Positions 1 through 10,523 of a DNA stretch of 64,000 nucleotides are shown piece after piece (within the stretch, counting starts at the first letter, position 1; the number at the start of each line of letters is the position of its first letter). The position numbers were made by a program, and so were the translations under genes. The stretch lies in assembly GCA_024305745.1 (NCBI GenBank), contig JAHRBS010000002.1, forward strand, positions 496,001 through 560,000. Reading direction: 5' to 3'. This DNA is from Polyporus tsugae. Taxonomy: Eukaryota; Basidiomycota; Agaricomycetes; Polyporales; Polyporaceae. The notes beneath the pieces are model-generated. The model searched no databases and was not told where the DNA came from. It saw only the letters and a list, made by a program, of their open reading frames with translations.

Positions 1-1
1 C

Positions 2-145
2 CTTGAACCTCCACCAGCCGTCCGAGTCCGCGCAAACTGGGTGCCCGATAAACGCGAGGTCGTCTACGATGAGCTCGAACTTCTGATGGCACATGGACGT
101 CTGCGGACAGAGGATTTGCGCGAGGAACTCGGCCGAATATCCTAG
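2..145 (+). CDS. 3' end of an unidentified gene (partial)
   Basis: An open frame enters from the left edge and ends at TAG 143-145, giving about 47 C-terminal residues. The composition is protein-like and the tail is charged and probably helical (it includes VYDELELLMAHGRLRTEDL). I do not recognise the family. It could instead be a chance open frame, since only the last 144 bases are present and no splice site can be tested. Confidence 0.4.
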   Translation, partial: LEPPPAVRVRANWVPDKREVVYDELELLMAHGRLRTEDLREELGRIS

Positions 146-1250
146 GAGTGTGTCATACTCGTCGCTTGAGCTTCCTAGATGTGCGCCTTCGTGGTCTACT
201 TTGTCGTCTTTGGAAGGTGATGCGCGTCGCGATGTGGGGTGAGAGGGAGTGGGGTGGGCGAACGACGCGGCCCTATCGCGGCGCGCGCTGGGTCTCTCCC
301 AATAGTACTCCGTCAGGTCTTCTGGAGCTAGAGCGGACTTGTCCCACGAAGGGTCCTCCGCAATATTGTCTGGGCTGTTCGCGGCCCGCCAGGGGTTGTC
401 TGCGAACGCGCCTGGGAAGTCGTTGGTCGGAAGGGGGCGGGCGAGACGGGGTGTCGGCTTGGAGGAGGGCGGCCAGTGGTAAATCAAATTCGAGCCCTTG
501 GCGGAAGACGACACCAGAAGGATACATAGCAAAGTGTCGCTCATGGCTTCTAACTGGCCATCTAGTCGGTCAATAGGAAAGAGTCTGGGACCAAAACGAG
601 ACAGATCCCAAGGACCTGGAGGTGGTCGGAGAGCGCCCGGTCCAGAAACGGCACCCCGGCGCATCATCCGATGGCCTTGATCATCTTGAACATCGCTTGT
701 CATGAACCATTCTCTCCAGCTTTGTTCCATGGTTGTAACTTCAGCTAGCACACGCTGAGTGCAAGGAGCCTCCAATCAGGTAGAACAGAGTCCAAATCCT
801 CACACTGATTCACAAATAGTCCTACGGCACCCTCACCCCCGATCGCCCCCATTTGCCCACCGTCATCTTGTCGCAAAGAATGTGCAGACAACCTTGCTTC
901 CCTGAAGTAGAACGCGCAGTTCTATGTCTTACCGTCAATGGCATGACGCAATGTGGGCTAATATCTTTTCCAACCGGCTCATGACCTCGACTCGGACTTT
1001 GCGGGCCTGTGGTCTACTACATACCCCCATCCGTCTATTTCCTCCAGAAACAGCTGAGAGCTCATATGACTAGTCATATCATGCTGTTCGCTGGTGCCCC
1101 CGGGGTTCGGAAGCTCATGTGAGTCTTCGCCGTTCATCTTTGCCTAGAGCCACTGTAAATTCTAACGGCCAGTCAACGGCTCGTTCAGAAGCTATATAAT
1201 GTGACGGACAGCAGGTCCAGAGCGACGACATACCTGCTGCTCGCGTCAAC
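146..1250. other. Intergenic stretch; right half is the duplicated GH78 upstream region
   Basis: No gene is supported. An open frame at 148-576 has low-complexity, arginine-rich composition and no recognisable motif. From about 690 onward the sequence is matched in inverted orientation at 39994-40580, upstream of the second GH78 gene, so it belongs to the duplicated unit and probably holds that gene's promoter. Confidence 0.6.
1193..1199 (+). promoter_or_regulatory. TATA box of the first GH78 gene
   Basis: TATATAA lies 52 bp before the ATG. The same element sits at the equivalent place in the second copy (40025-40031, minus strand). Conservation between the two arms and the usual spacing support a core promoter role. 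Confidence 0.6.
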
Positions 1251-3428
1251 ATGCGGCTCCTCGCACCCCTTCTCCTCGCAGCTGGCGCTACCGCCCTGGT
1301 ACCCTATCAACAGTATATTCTCGCCGCTTCCTCTCGGACAGTCCGGCCCGTCACTGTCTATCTCCAAAGCGGATCTCTATCCTCCGAAACCGCCCTTCTA
1401 GACAGCCGAGTCTCTTCTGGAGGGAGTCTTACGCTTGATGCATTCAACTCCTCAGTAACCTACGACTTCGGCAAGAACATTGCGGGCTGGGTCAACTTCA
1501 ACACAACGTCGAGCGGTGGGAGCGTCGGCTTCACGTTTTCAGAGAGCTCTTTGTGGATCTCTTCAGAAGCGTCCGATGCGACCGCGGACTCGGGACTTGA
1601 CGCGCCCCTAGTGTTCAACATCACCGCCGCGGGGCATTACGCAGCTCCCAATAAGAAGGAGCGTGGTGCATTCCGCTACCTCACCGTCGTGAACCTCGGT
1701 CCCGATCAGCTGTCGATCGACCACCTTTGGGTACACTTCACCGCGATGCCTCACTGGGCAGATGACTCCTTGCAAAAATACACCGGGTGGTTCCATTCGA
1801 ACGACGAGAAGCTTAACCGGTATGCAAATTGAGGTTCCTGTACGCATGGCTTGGCTGACAGTCGTCGCAGGGTGTGGTACGCTGGTAATAACGACATTCA
1901 TCGGGGCTCGTCACCATATTCATGATTATGCAGGAGCGTACACCAACCAGCTGGTTACGATCGACCCGACGCGTGGTGACGCTCTCAACTTCTTGGGCGC
2001 AATCAGTAGCAACTCGTCCGTAGATGGCACTCTCGATTGGTGGCTAAACACCACCATCACAAATGGCACATCCACGCTCACGGACGGCGCGAAACGAGAC
2101 AGGCTTGTGTGGAGCGGTGATATGGCCATCGCAGTCCCCGGTATCGCCGTCACAACGTTCGACCTCATATCCATCCGAAACGCTCTCGATTCCCTCTTCA
2201 ACCTCCAAAACGCAAACGGTCAGCTTCCTTACGCTGGGTACCCGTTCAACAAGCTCGGCACCATTTCATTCACCTATCACCTCTACGCGCTCATTGGAGT
2301 TGGGAATTTCTACCACTGGAGTGGCGACCGGTCGTACCTTGACGAGAAGTGGTCCCAGTGGAAGGCTGGGTTAGAATGGGCGGCGGCGCAAATCGACAAC
2401 ACGGGCCTCGCGAATGTCACTGCCTCTGCCGATTGGCTTCGCTTTGGCATGGGTGGCCACAACATCGAAGCCAATTCTATCCTCTTCTACACACTCAACC
2501 TCGGCGTTACGCTCGCTGAGAATCAGAAAGACTACGTGATGGCCAACCGCTGGTCCCAGCTCGCATCGGGGATCCAGTCCGCCGCGATCCCTCTCCTCTG
2601 GCAGCCCGACGTTGGGCTTTTCAAGGACAACGAGACGACGACGCTCGCGCCGCAAGACGGGAACGCGTGGGCGGTCAAGTCCGGGCTCGTCACGAACGCG
2701 TCGCAGATCGTCCAGATCTCGGAAGCGCTGCAGGCGCGCTGGGGCCAGTACGGCGCGCCTGCCCCCGAGGCGGCCGACGCGGTGTCTCCATTCATCTCGG
2801 GCTTCGAGCTCGAGGCGCACTTCACGGCGAACCGCACGACCGCGGCGCTGACGCTCATCCGGAATATGTGGGCGGACTTCATGCTGGACGACCCGCGGAT
2901 GACGAACAGCACGTTCATCGAGGGGTACTCGACGACCGGCGAGCTGCACTACGCGCCGTACACGAACGACCCGCGGATCTCGCATGCGCATGGGTGGGCG
3001 ACTGGCCCCACGAGTTCCTTGACGGTGAGTGCCAAGGCACCCTCGCCGTGACTCTCTGTCGTTAACTGTGGTGCTGATGGATGGTCCAGATATACGTTGG
3101 CGGTATCCAGCTTTTGAGTGAAGCTGGTGCTACCTGGGCAATCGTGCCCCAGGTTGGCGACGTGACGGATGTCGATGCCGGCTTCTCGACCTCGTTGGGC
3201 GGATTCTCGTCCAAATGGTCTATGAAGGGGAATGTCTTCCGCCTTGAGATCCATACGCCAAAGGGCACAACGGGCACAGTCGGAGTGCCTCTTCCCGGCA
3301 ACCACACGTCGGCCATTCTCACTGTTACGGGTCGCAAGAGTGGTGTGGTTCATGCAGATGAGTCGGGGAGGTATTGGGTTAAGAGCCTAGTAGGAGGGGA
3401 TTACGAATTTGTTGTGGTTGGTTTGTAA
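1251..3428 (+). CDS. Alpha-L-rhamnosidase-like secreted glycoside hydrolase (GH78), copy 1
   Basis: The product probably removes terminal alpha-L-rhamnose from plant glycosides or polysaccharides outside the cell. Four exons (1251-1819, 1871-1884, 1934-3024, 3090-3428) join in phase to 670 residues. Exon 2 is a 14-nt micro-exon; with it the protein reads RVWYAGAYTNQL, a segment typical of fungal GH78. Residues 1-16 form a hydrophobic signal peptide (MRLLAPLLLAAGATAL). The catalytic-region motif KRDRLVWSGDM is present, as is the conserved SGFELEAHF. Many N-x-S/T sequons fit secretion. The length is normal for short fungal GH78 proteins. It is the twin of the gene at 37815-39993, to which it is about 90% identical by eye over the first 190 residues. 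An epimerase gene converges on its 3' end. Confidence 0.9.
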
Positions 3429-3701
3429 TGTTCGACAAGACGCATGCGTTTGTCAGTCCACTCTGTATGAATGCACACCCATCTGGGTCTGTGTTGTTTG
3501 GAACGTTGGCAGCCGAGCCCCTGATAACAACTAGTCTAGCGGTCTTTAGGGTTCATGGCACCCTATTTCGATCCAGCTTCAGTTCAACGAACAAGCCTAA
3601 AAGATCCCAAACAATCTAGGGGGGGTGGGAAAGATTTCGGCACTAAGGCCACGAACCCTCTAGATCTGTCTAGAGTTATGCTCATCAGTATTAGAGGCCA
3701 C

Positions 3702-5027
3702 TCACGCCTTCAACGTCTTCACAAAATCCTCGACCTCCTTCCTGATGCTCTTGATGAACTCGTCCGTCGTATGCTTCGGCGCCCACCCAAGTTCCTTCCG
3801 GATCCTATCCGCCGTGCACCGCGCGTTCGAGAAGAGCAAGAACGCGAAGGTGTCGCTCCCGAAGTACTTCGCACGCTCCTCCGCCGTGAACACGTCCGGC
3901 TCGGCCTCCGACGCGAGCCCGAGCTCGACTAAGGCCTCGCCGCACGCCCCGACGATTTCGTCCATGCCGTGCTCCCCGCCCTCGACGAAGAAGTAGCCCT
4001 CGCGTCCATGCGAAACCCTCGCAAGGTCGAACAGCGCAGCGTCGAACAGGCGCAAGTACGCATCGGCATCTGCAAGCGTGATCAGGTCCACAGCTCTCAT
4101 TTGCGCACTGGGGGGAGTCGGACGAAGGGACGACCACTTACTGTCGTCGATGTGGACGTTCGGCCACCTCCCCACGCCTTTCCCGACGACGGCGGGGCGG
4201 CCCCTCTGCACGAACGGGCCGGTGAGCCACGGGATCTGTGACATGGTCCCGCGCGCGATCGGCGCTGGGCCGTCGAAGAGCGGGCCCGTGGGGCGGCCCC
4301 AGATGATCCCGGGGAGGACGACGTACGTCGTCGCGTAGCCGTCGGTGTCTGCCGCGTTCACGAGCAGGTCGACGCTGTGGTGCAGCGCGGACGCGGGGAG
4401 CCGCTCGATCGCGGCGAGGTCGAGGTCGGAGGTGATGACGGGCGAGGTGTGTTCGCCGCGCGCGTCGTCGGCGAGAACGCCTGTACCGGACTATTCACGG
4501 GGATGTGTTAGCGGGGGTTGGATTATGGATAGAAGGAGAGGGGTGCACGAGACATACTGTGTGAATAAGGATCGGCTTGTCGCCCGTCTTTTCGAACCGC
4601 CTCTTGAGGCCGGCGAGGATGGCTTTCATCGGTTCCTCAGCGTCCGCATCCGCCTAGTATGGGGGCACATCCGTGAGGAATGTGCGCATGGCATTTGTGC
4701 GAGCGAAGGTCTGCCGCCACTTACGATTTGGACAACAAGATGCGCCTTCTCGGCATTTTCAGTTAGGAGGGCATCGTCTTGGAGGGACCCGATGACGGTC
4801 TTGATGCCCAGGGTGCTCTCTAATGCCTTCGCTTTCGCCTCGGAGCGTACAAGCGCGGTGATTTCGAACGTGCTTGCCTTACGGTGCGCCGCGATGGCCT
4901 GAAGGATAGAGCCGCCGACGAATCCTAAGAGACATGGTTAAGCTATCATATCTCCAGCACTAAGGACGAACATAACGCAGCACGCACCCGTCGCTCCGAT
5001 GTAGAAGATTGACGTCTTGTTCGACAT
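3702..5027 (-). CDS. NAD(P)-dependent epimerase/dehydratase (extended SDR), paralogue 1
   Basis: Five exons (5027-4988, 4924-4725, 4653-4558, 4490-4142, 4093-3702) give 358 residues with consistent phase. The N-terminus carries the Rossmann dinucleotide-binding motif GATGFVGGSIL straight after the first beta strand, with exon 1 ending inside it. The rest resembles fungal NAD-dependent epimerase/dehydratase proteins acting on sugar nucleotides or related aldehydes/ketones; the exact substrate cannot be read from sequence. A TATAAAAG box lies about 95 bp upstream (5122-5129, minus). The neighbouring gene at 5824-7171 has the same five-exon pattern, so the two arose by tandem duplication. A broken third copy of the C-terminal part lies at 43309-43492. 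Confidence 0.85.
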
Positions 5028-5823
5028 AGTTGTGCCTCGTGGTTCTAAGCTCGCGATTTCGGTTTGCAGATTCTGCAACGCGGGTCCTTGGTATTACGAG
5101 GGTCCAGCACTAGCATCGCGGCTTTTATATCTAGGCATGCCGTAATGCCTCTCTCAGCTTCGACCTGGATCGGAAAACCAAACGCTGACAAAGCCATTAC
5201 AGACCATACAGTAATCTCAAATCCCGCTCTCACCGTGCGACTGTTTGGAAGAGATGAGCTGACTGAGCAGGAGGGGCCTCCAACGCTGCCGTTAGGCTTC
5301 GAATCGGTATAGTATTTGAACCCAACCGATCCTGTGTGCACAATGATCCACGGTGAGTACGGTGCGACCAGCCGTTAGATGTCCCTGCGCAGGTGGTCAG
5401 CAATAGAGCAATGTTTCCAGGACTGTCTGGGCGGCCTTACATTACCGAGCATCGTCCTTTAGCCGCGAGGTCCAATCTACTGGCTGACAAGCTTGAGCGA
5501 AAATGCAATACCCCGGGATGCCAGCATCGGGAAGAAATTAATGCAAATAGTCCGGGATTGTAGTGAAACTGATGCAAATAGTCCAGAGGAACCAATGGAG
5601 ACAGTCCAGAACATATTCCGGAGGGTTTAATGCTTACTCAGCGCCGCAAAGGTGGAAGCCGCGACCCGTCAAAAGCAAGGCTCTACATTTACATTGCGCA
5701 CAAGAGACGTAGGAGTAACACTCAGCTCGATTGAGTTACATAGGCAAAAGCTTGTTATACATTGGGAAGTTCTTCTCCGAAAACCCTTCGTTTGATTAGT
5801 AGTCACGCTGACACCTTCGCCAC
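5028..5823. other. Gap between the two epimerase genes
   Basis: No gene is seen. It holds the upstream region of paralogue 1. A 13-bp direct repeat, atgcaaatagtcc, occurs at 5541-5553 and 5572-5584, with related agtccag variants just after it. No coding signal is evident on either strand. Confidence 0.6.
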
Positions 5824-7171
5824 TCACGGCTTCTTCGCATACAGCTCGACCTCGGGTTTGATGCTCGCCAGCATGTCCTGTTCCGTGTACTTCGGCTGCC
5901 AGCCCAGCGTCCGTCCACGGTCCGCCCGCACGCGAACGTTCGAGCCGAAGTACCACCCCATCTCCTCGTACCCGAAATACTTCTTCAACTCGTCGACTGT
6001 AAACTCGGTCGGTTCCGGGTTATCGGTCAGCCCGAGTTCATGCATGGCTTGTCCGATGGCCTTGGATATGTTGAGCCACTCGTGCTCGCCGTTCTCTGCG
6101 TAGTAGAAGCCCTGCCAGCCGTGGCCGGTCTTGTCAGGGTTCTTAACGATGTTGTCGAAGAGGACCATGTAGAGATCGGAGACTGTAAACGAGGAATAGA
6201 TACGTCAGAGATGACGTAGTACTGGCCACAAACCAAAACAAGACAGGGGGAAGTACCGTACCGGCAGGTAGGATGCGCAAGGAGGCAAGAGGGAACTTAC
6301 GGTCGGTGATGTGGACACTGGGCCACTTCGCCAAGCCCTTTCCAACGACACCGGCACGTCCCCGGCGGAGCGACGCGCGGATGAGGGTCGGAATCTGGAT
6401 GGAGTAAGGGTTCGCGACGCCGGCTTCGACGAGCGCGTGCTTCGCGACGCCATAGACCGTTGAGGGTAGGATGATATGCGACCGAGCGTGTTCCTTCTCA
6501 TCTGCATCGATCACGCGCAAGTCGACAGTACGATGGAAGGCGGTCGGAGGGATGGACTGGAGTTCCCGGAGATTGAGGTCGCTGTAGGTTGTGTCCGACG
6601 GTTTGTCGCCCCGAGCGTCATCGGCAAGGACACCGGTTCCAGACTGCACGTGAACGGGGCAAATGAAGAAGGAACGCAGCCCATTGAGCATACATCGACG
6701 TACGGTGTGGATGATGACAGGCACGTCGCCTAGATTGCGGTGCCTATTTCTGAGGCCCTTCAGGATGGCCATGATGAGGGGCTCGTCGTCAGCATCAGCC
6801 TAGCGACATCGTGGTTAGCTCATGCCAAAGCAAGCAGATGCCTGTGAACAGTGAACGGTACGCACGGTATTGAAGATGACATGATTGTCTTGGACAAGCT
6901 TCTCGATCTTGTCGTATTCCTGGTGAGATCCGACTACGGCGTTGACGCCGAATTTTGTGGTAAGGATTTTGGCCTTTTGGGGATTGCGGACGAGGGTGGT
7001 TATCTGAAAGGTGTCGCGGTTGGGATGGTTAAGAAGACGAGCGAGGACGGCGCCTCCGATGTAACCTTAGGTAAGGACATGGCCGTCAGTGCGAGAAGCA
7101 ATTGGTCACTGACGTCACGAGTGGTATTTACCGGTAGCGCCAGTGAGGAAGATGGGCGTCTTCTGAGACAT
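5824..7171 (-). CDS. NAD(P)-dependent epimerase/dehydratase (extended SDR), paralogue 2
   Basis: Five exons (7171-7132, 7065-6866, 6799-6704, 6643-6301, 6182-5824) give 345 residues. Exons 1-3 have exactly the same lengths (40, 200, 96 nt) and phases as in paralogue 1, and exon 4 is 6 nt shorter. The Rossmann motif reads GATGYIGGAVL. The C-terminal half matches paralogue 1 in blocks such as ENGEHEWLN (against GGEHGMDE) and ends GW-PK-T-(E/D). Both genes lie head to tail on the same strand, 796 bp apart. A TATATA element near 7270-7275 sits about 100 bp upstream of the start. The function is the same as its neighbour's at family level; the substrate is unknown. Confidence 0.85.
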
Positions 7172-7596
7172 TCTGCTCGTCTTGAACAACTAGCACTTCA
7201 CAACCGATTTCGAGACGAGCTCGCGAGTCCAAGCGGCGAGGGGTACACTTCTAGCCACAATCGGAGTAGATATATAGTCGTCCACAACGACCAGAGGCTA
7301 GACACACCTTGGTACGACAGCTCAGCCCCTCTGTCTGAGTATCCCCCTTACACAATTGACGTCATGCGACATGGTCGATGATCGCATCCATGGACCCAGA
7401 CCTCGATTGTCTTCTGCATGTTATACACGGTCACATCAAACGCGTCCGAGTCGGGACGAGGACGACTCGGAATCACCAGACCGAGATAACGTGGCTGGCA
7501 ACGCATGAGCACAGCCAATTGTACTTACTTTGTTCGCAACCTTCATCTCGACTGAAGGTAGGGTTGGCCGTCCCTCCACCGGCTCTGGAGACGACT
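7172..7596. other. Intergenic region before the WD40-like gene
   Basis: This holds the promoter side of epimerase paralogue 2 (minus) and the 5' region of the WD40-like gene (plus). A short frame from ATG 7372 contains the acidic run DEDDSESPDRDN and could be an upstream exon of the WD40-like gene, but I could not find a convincing splice pair linking it. Confidence 0.4.
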
Positions 7597-10221
7597 ATGT
7601 CGACTCACCGAGGTCCATGGATGAATCACCTTGATGGACTGTCGCAGCATTTCACTACAATAGTCGAGAGCGACAGTTTCGGCGAACACGATCGCGGCGA
7701 CAAGAAGTTTACCAAGATACTCCACGATGCCTGTCACGTCGTATGGGACGCAGAGAAGAGGTCACCCCAACATTTCCCCGGGATTGTGGAGAAGGCCCAC
7801 GCGGTTATCGACAAGGCCCTCAAGTATGGATTCTCAGATCTTGCCATGGCACACCCGCACTGCTTTGCCAATTCAAAAGAGGTTCCGGTCATACAGGATT
7901 CATTGCAGATGACGGGTAGGAATTATCCTTTCAAGTACACGTACACCAAGTTCTGGTTGCTGACGTCCGAATCTGGCTCACATAGGCGGTGACATTATCG
8001 AGGCAGTCATGGACTTTTACACCAACTATTACCAACCTGGTACCGGTGAGTACGTTCGAGCAAACCATGAATGCGAAACTTTTGGGGCTCCAATGGTGAT
8101 GGACCCACGTCCCAAAGGGAGGTCCCTCATCTTATGAGGTATTCCTGGAGCCTGCGACTCTGAGTGTGCGCCAAGGTGACATGCCTCTGCAGGAATCTGG
8201 TATCTATGTTCAGATGGACACGGATGACCTCTCCACCTCATCCTGCTTCTGCTGCGGTTTCTTCTGCCTTCGAATATCGTTCCCCCTACTTCTCGCCGAT
8301 CATCTGGATATTGTACGGCGATGCTGCTCCTGGGCTACTTGGTCTGGCGAACTTGACCGCAGCTGCTAAACTCGATCCTTCAGCACGCCCCAAACTCCCC
8401 GACTTCGCGAACTTGACGGACCCCTGGACGAAGACGGATCCGCCGCACCGCCGCACCACCCGGCTCTCTCGCTTCCGCGATGGCATCACCCTCCCCACAT
8501 CCGACGCAACGCCGCGCGCCCGGCTCGTATACCAAGCCCGCACGACGATCCGCGCCCAGTACATGAGTCCCCCCGCGGCGATGGCCATCTCCGGCGATGG
8601 CTCGCTCCTCTTCATGGCTTCCTCGAGCGGGTATAGGTCCCGCGACCCGTCCCTCAAGTACTACAACCTCGACGACGACCCGGAGCTCGACAACGGCCGG
8701 CGCATCGACCCTGGTCTGTCGAACACCCCGGACTACCTCGCGCTCGACGACGAGCGGCAGCTCGCCTTCATCGCCGACAACGACCGCATCAAGTCCTTCC
8801 GCTGGGGTGTCTCCCCTAGCGAGGGTTCCGGAGGGGCCGAGGGAGAGGGAGGCAAGAGCAAACCGCGCAAGCGGCTCCCGAACGTGCACACGATGAACTC
8901 GAAGCGCGAGTACACCGGCCCGCTCGCGGTCCTCCCCGGGGGGCGCGTCATACGCGCGGGGCAGGGCAAGGCGGCGGTGTGGCACGTCGACCAGCTCGCG
9001 ACACACCAAGACAGCCCCCCGGGCGCGCTCCTCGGCGAGGGCACGCTCAACACGGACAACAGCTGGCGCGAGGCCGGCTGCGCGGGCATCGAACATTCGA
9101 GCGGGATCCGGCCGCACGCGGTCGTGCGGTTCGCGGACGACCCGGAGTTCAAGCCGGCGGCGTGGCATCTGCACCGGCCGACGGGGCTCCTGCTCTGCGG
9201 GGAGCGGATGCGGGACACGAATGGCTTTGCGTGCGTCGCGATCGACTTGGAGCATGGGGGGAGACGCGCGGCGCGTTACCTCGGGCACGGACACGACGCG
9301 GAGAAGTTCTCGACGAGCGTAGGGGAGCCGAACGTGTTCTGGACCGCGGCGGGGGACGGCTTCGCGCGAATGTTCGACGTCCGGCGGCCGCTGCCTGTGT
9401 TCACGTTCGACACGGGCGGACAGTCCGAGGGCTGCGCGGACGTTGTCTTCGTACACCCGGACGGGATACCCAGTACGTTGCCTTCGTCTTCGTCCAGAGA
9501 TTGCGTGCGCTGATCGTCACCGGCCTGTAGCGTTGTTTACTGGGGGCGAGCGCACCCAGCAGGTCAAGATGTGGGATGTCCGCGCTCGCGCTTGTGTGTA
9601 CGAACTCTCGACCGGGAACAATGGGGTGGTTTCCATGCTCTGGGACGACAAGCACACGACCCTTATGGCTGCAACGGAGCGAACGTCGTATGGGAACAAG
9701 TATCGGAAGGCCCGGATCCCGCGTTGGGCAACCTGGTGTGACATTGAGAAGTCAATGAAGAAGTACCAGAGACTCTCTCAAACCCCCAATGCTTCCACAG
9801 CTATGGAGCAAGCGTCAGATGAGGCGATGGACACGACGAACGATTCGGTGGCCGAAGACCCCAAAATGGCAGATTCCGAGGTAGTGGAAGATAATGAAAG
9901 TGACTGGGATGACGAGGACGAAGAAGGCGAAGGTGAAAATGGGAGCGACGGCGCACAAGAGGACGACTACGAAACCCCAAAAGACATAGACGAAGAGTAC
10001 TCCGAAGACAAGCGGTGGCCGGAACGGTCCTACCACAACGAGAGGTTCTTCGGCTACGCCTTCGATGCCCATGGTGCTGCTTTATGTGAGTTCATTCACT
10101 ACATCCTCCGTCACTATTTCTACGAGGGAAGCATATTCTGGATACGTCCCCAGTCCAATACCAATTCACCGACGAACCCGACTGGGATATGCCCGTGTCA
10201 GCGAGCCGCTACGGATGGTGA
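7597..10221 (+). CDS. Large WD40/beta-propeller-like basidiomycete protein
   Basis: Six exons (7597-7915, 7986-8045, 8122-8256, 8363-9472, 9531-10085, 10127-10221) give 757 residues. The N-terminal 170 residues are helical and unrecognised. The central part (about residues 220-600) has repeated beta-propeller-like blades such as KAAVWHVDQL, FARMFDVRRP and QVKMWDVRARACVYEL, so a WD40-type scaffold is likely. A strongly acidic segment (SDWDDEDEEGEGENGSDG) precedes a conserved-looking tail ending SASRYGW. The start is the least certain point; an upstream exon is possible. The third intron (8257-8362) has an unusual GTTTCT donor but is needed to keep the frame. It converges with the sugar transporter gene. 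Confidence 0.75.
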
Positions 10222-10523
10222 TATGTAAAGACTACGATCAATGAATGCTGTTACGTAGTCTATCACTCCATACAAGATGACTGAGAAAGACCAGTTCAGA
10301 AGGCTCAGTGGCAGATCGCAATATAATATTCCCTGCATATAACGCCATCCAACATCGACGAGCACGCCCACATTGACGGTAGAGTTCTGAGCCCGAACGG
10401 GTCGCATATCGTACGTCGATAAAGGGGTTCCAGTGATCCTGGTGGCCTATAATACAATTGTAACCCGACTTGTCGTTTGAACACCATCAGGAGAGCAATT
10501 AGAGTCAGAGCAAGGGACGTAGA
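10222..10523. other. Convergent intergenic region
   Basis: The 3' ends of the WD40-like gene (plus) and the sugar transporter (minus) face each other across about 300 bp. Nothing else is recognised here; presumably both 3' UTRs. Confidence 0.6.

Larger units (their letters stand above)
690..3428 (+). repeat. Inverted segmental duplication, arm A (GH78 gene plus about 560 bp upstream)
   Basis: This block matches 37815-40580 read on the opposite strand. The match covers the upstream region (for example ctctccagctttgttccat, and the segment around TATATAA) and the whole gene with its introns. It stops within a few bases of the stop codon. A roughly 20-bp insertion distinguishes arm B near 40520. 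Both arms keep four exons of identical length. Confidence 0.9.

Noticed and set aside
148..576. 142-residue open frame near the left end
   Set aside because: Arginine/tryptophan-rich, no motif, overlapped by an equally long antisense frame; typical chance frame in G+C-rich DNA.
8380..9456. 358-residue antisense frame opposite the WD40-like gene
   Set aside because: It is an arginine-rich shadow of the coding strand; the plus-strand protein is clearly the real one.
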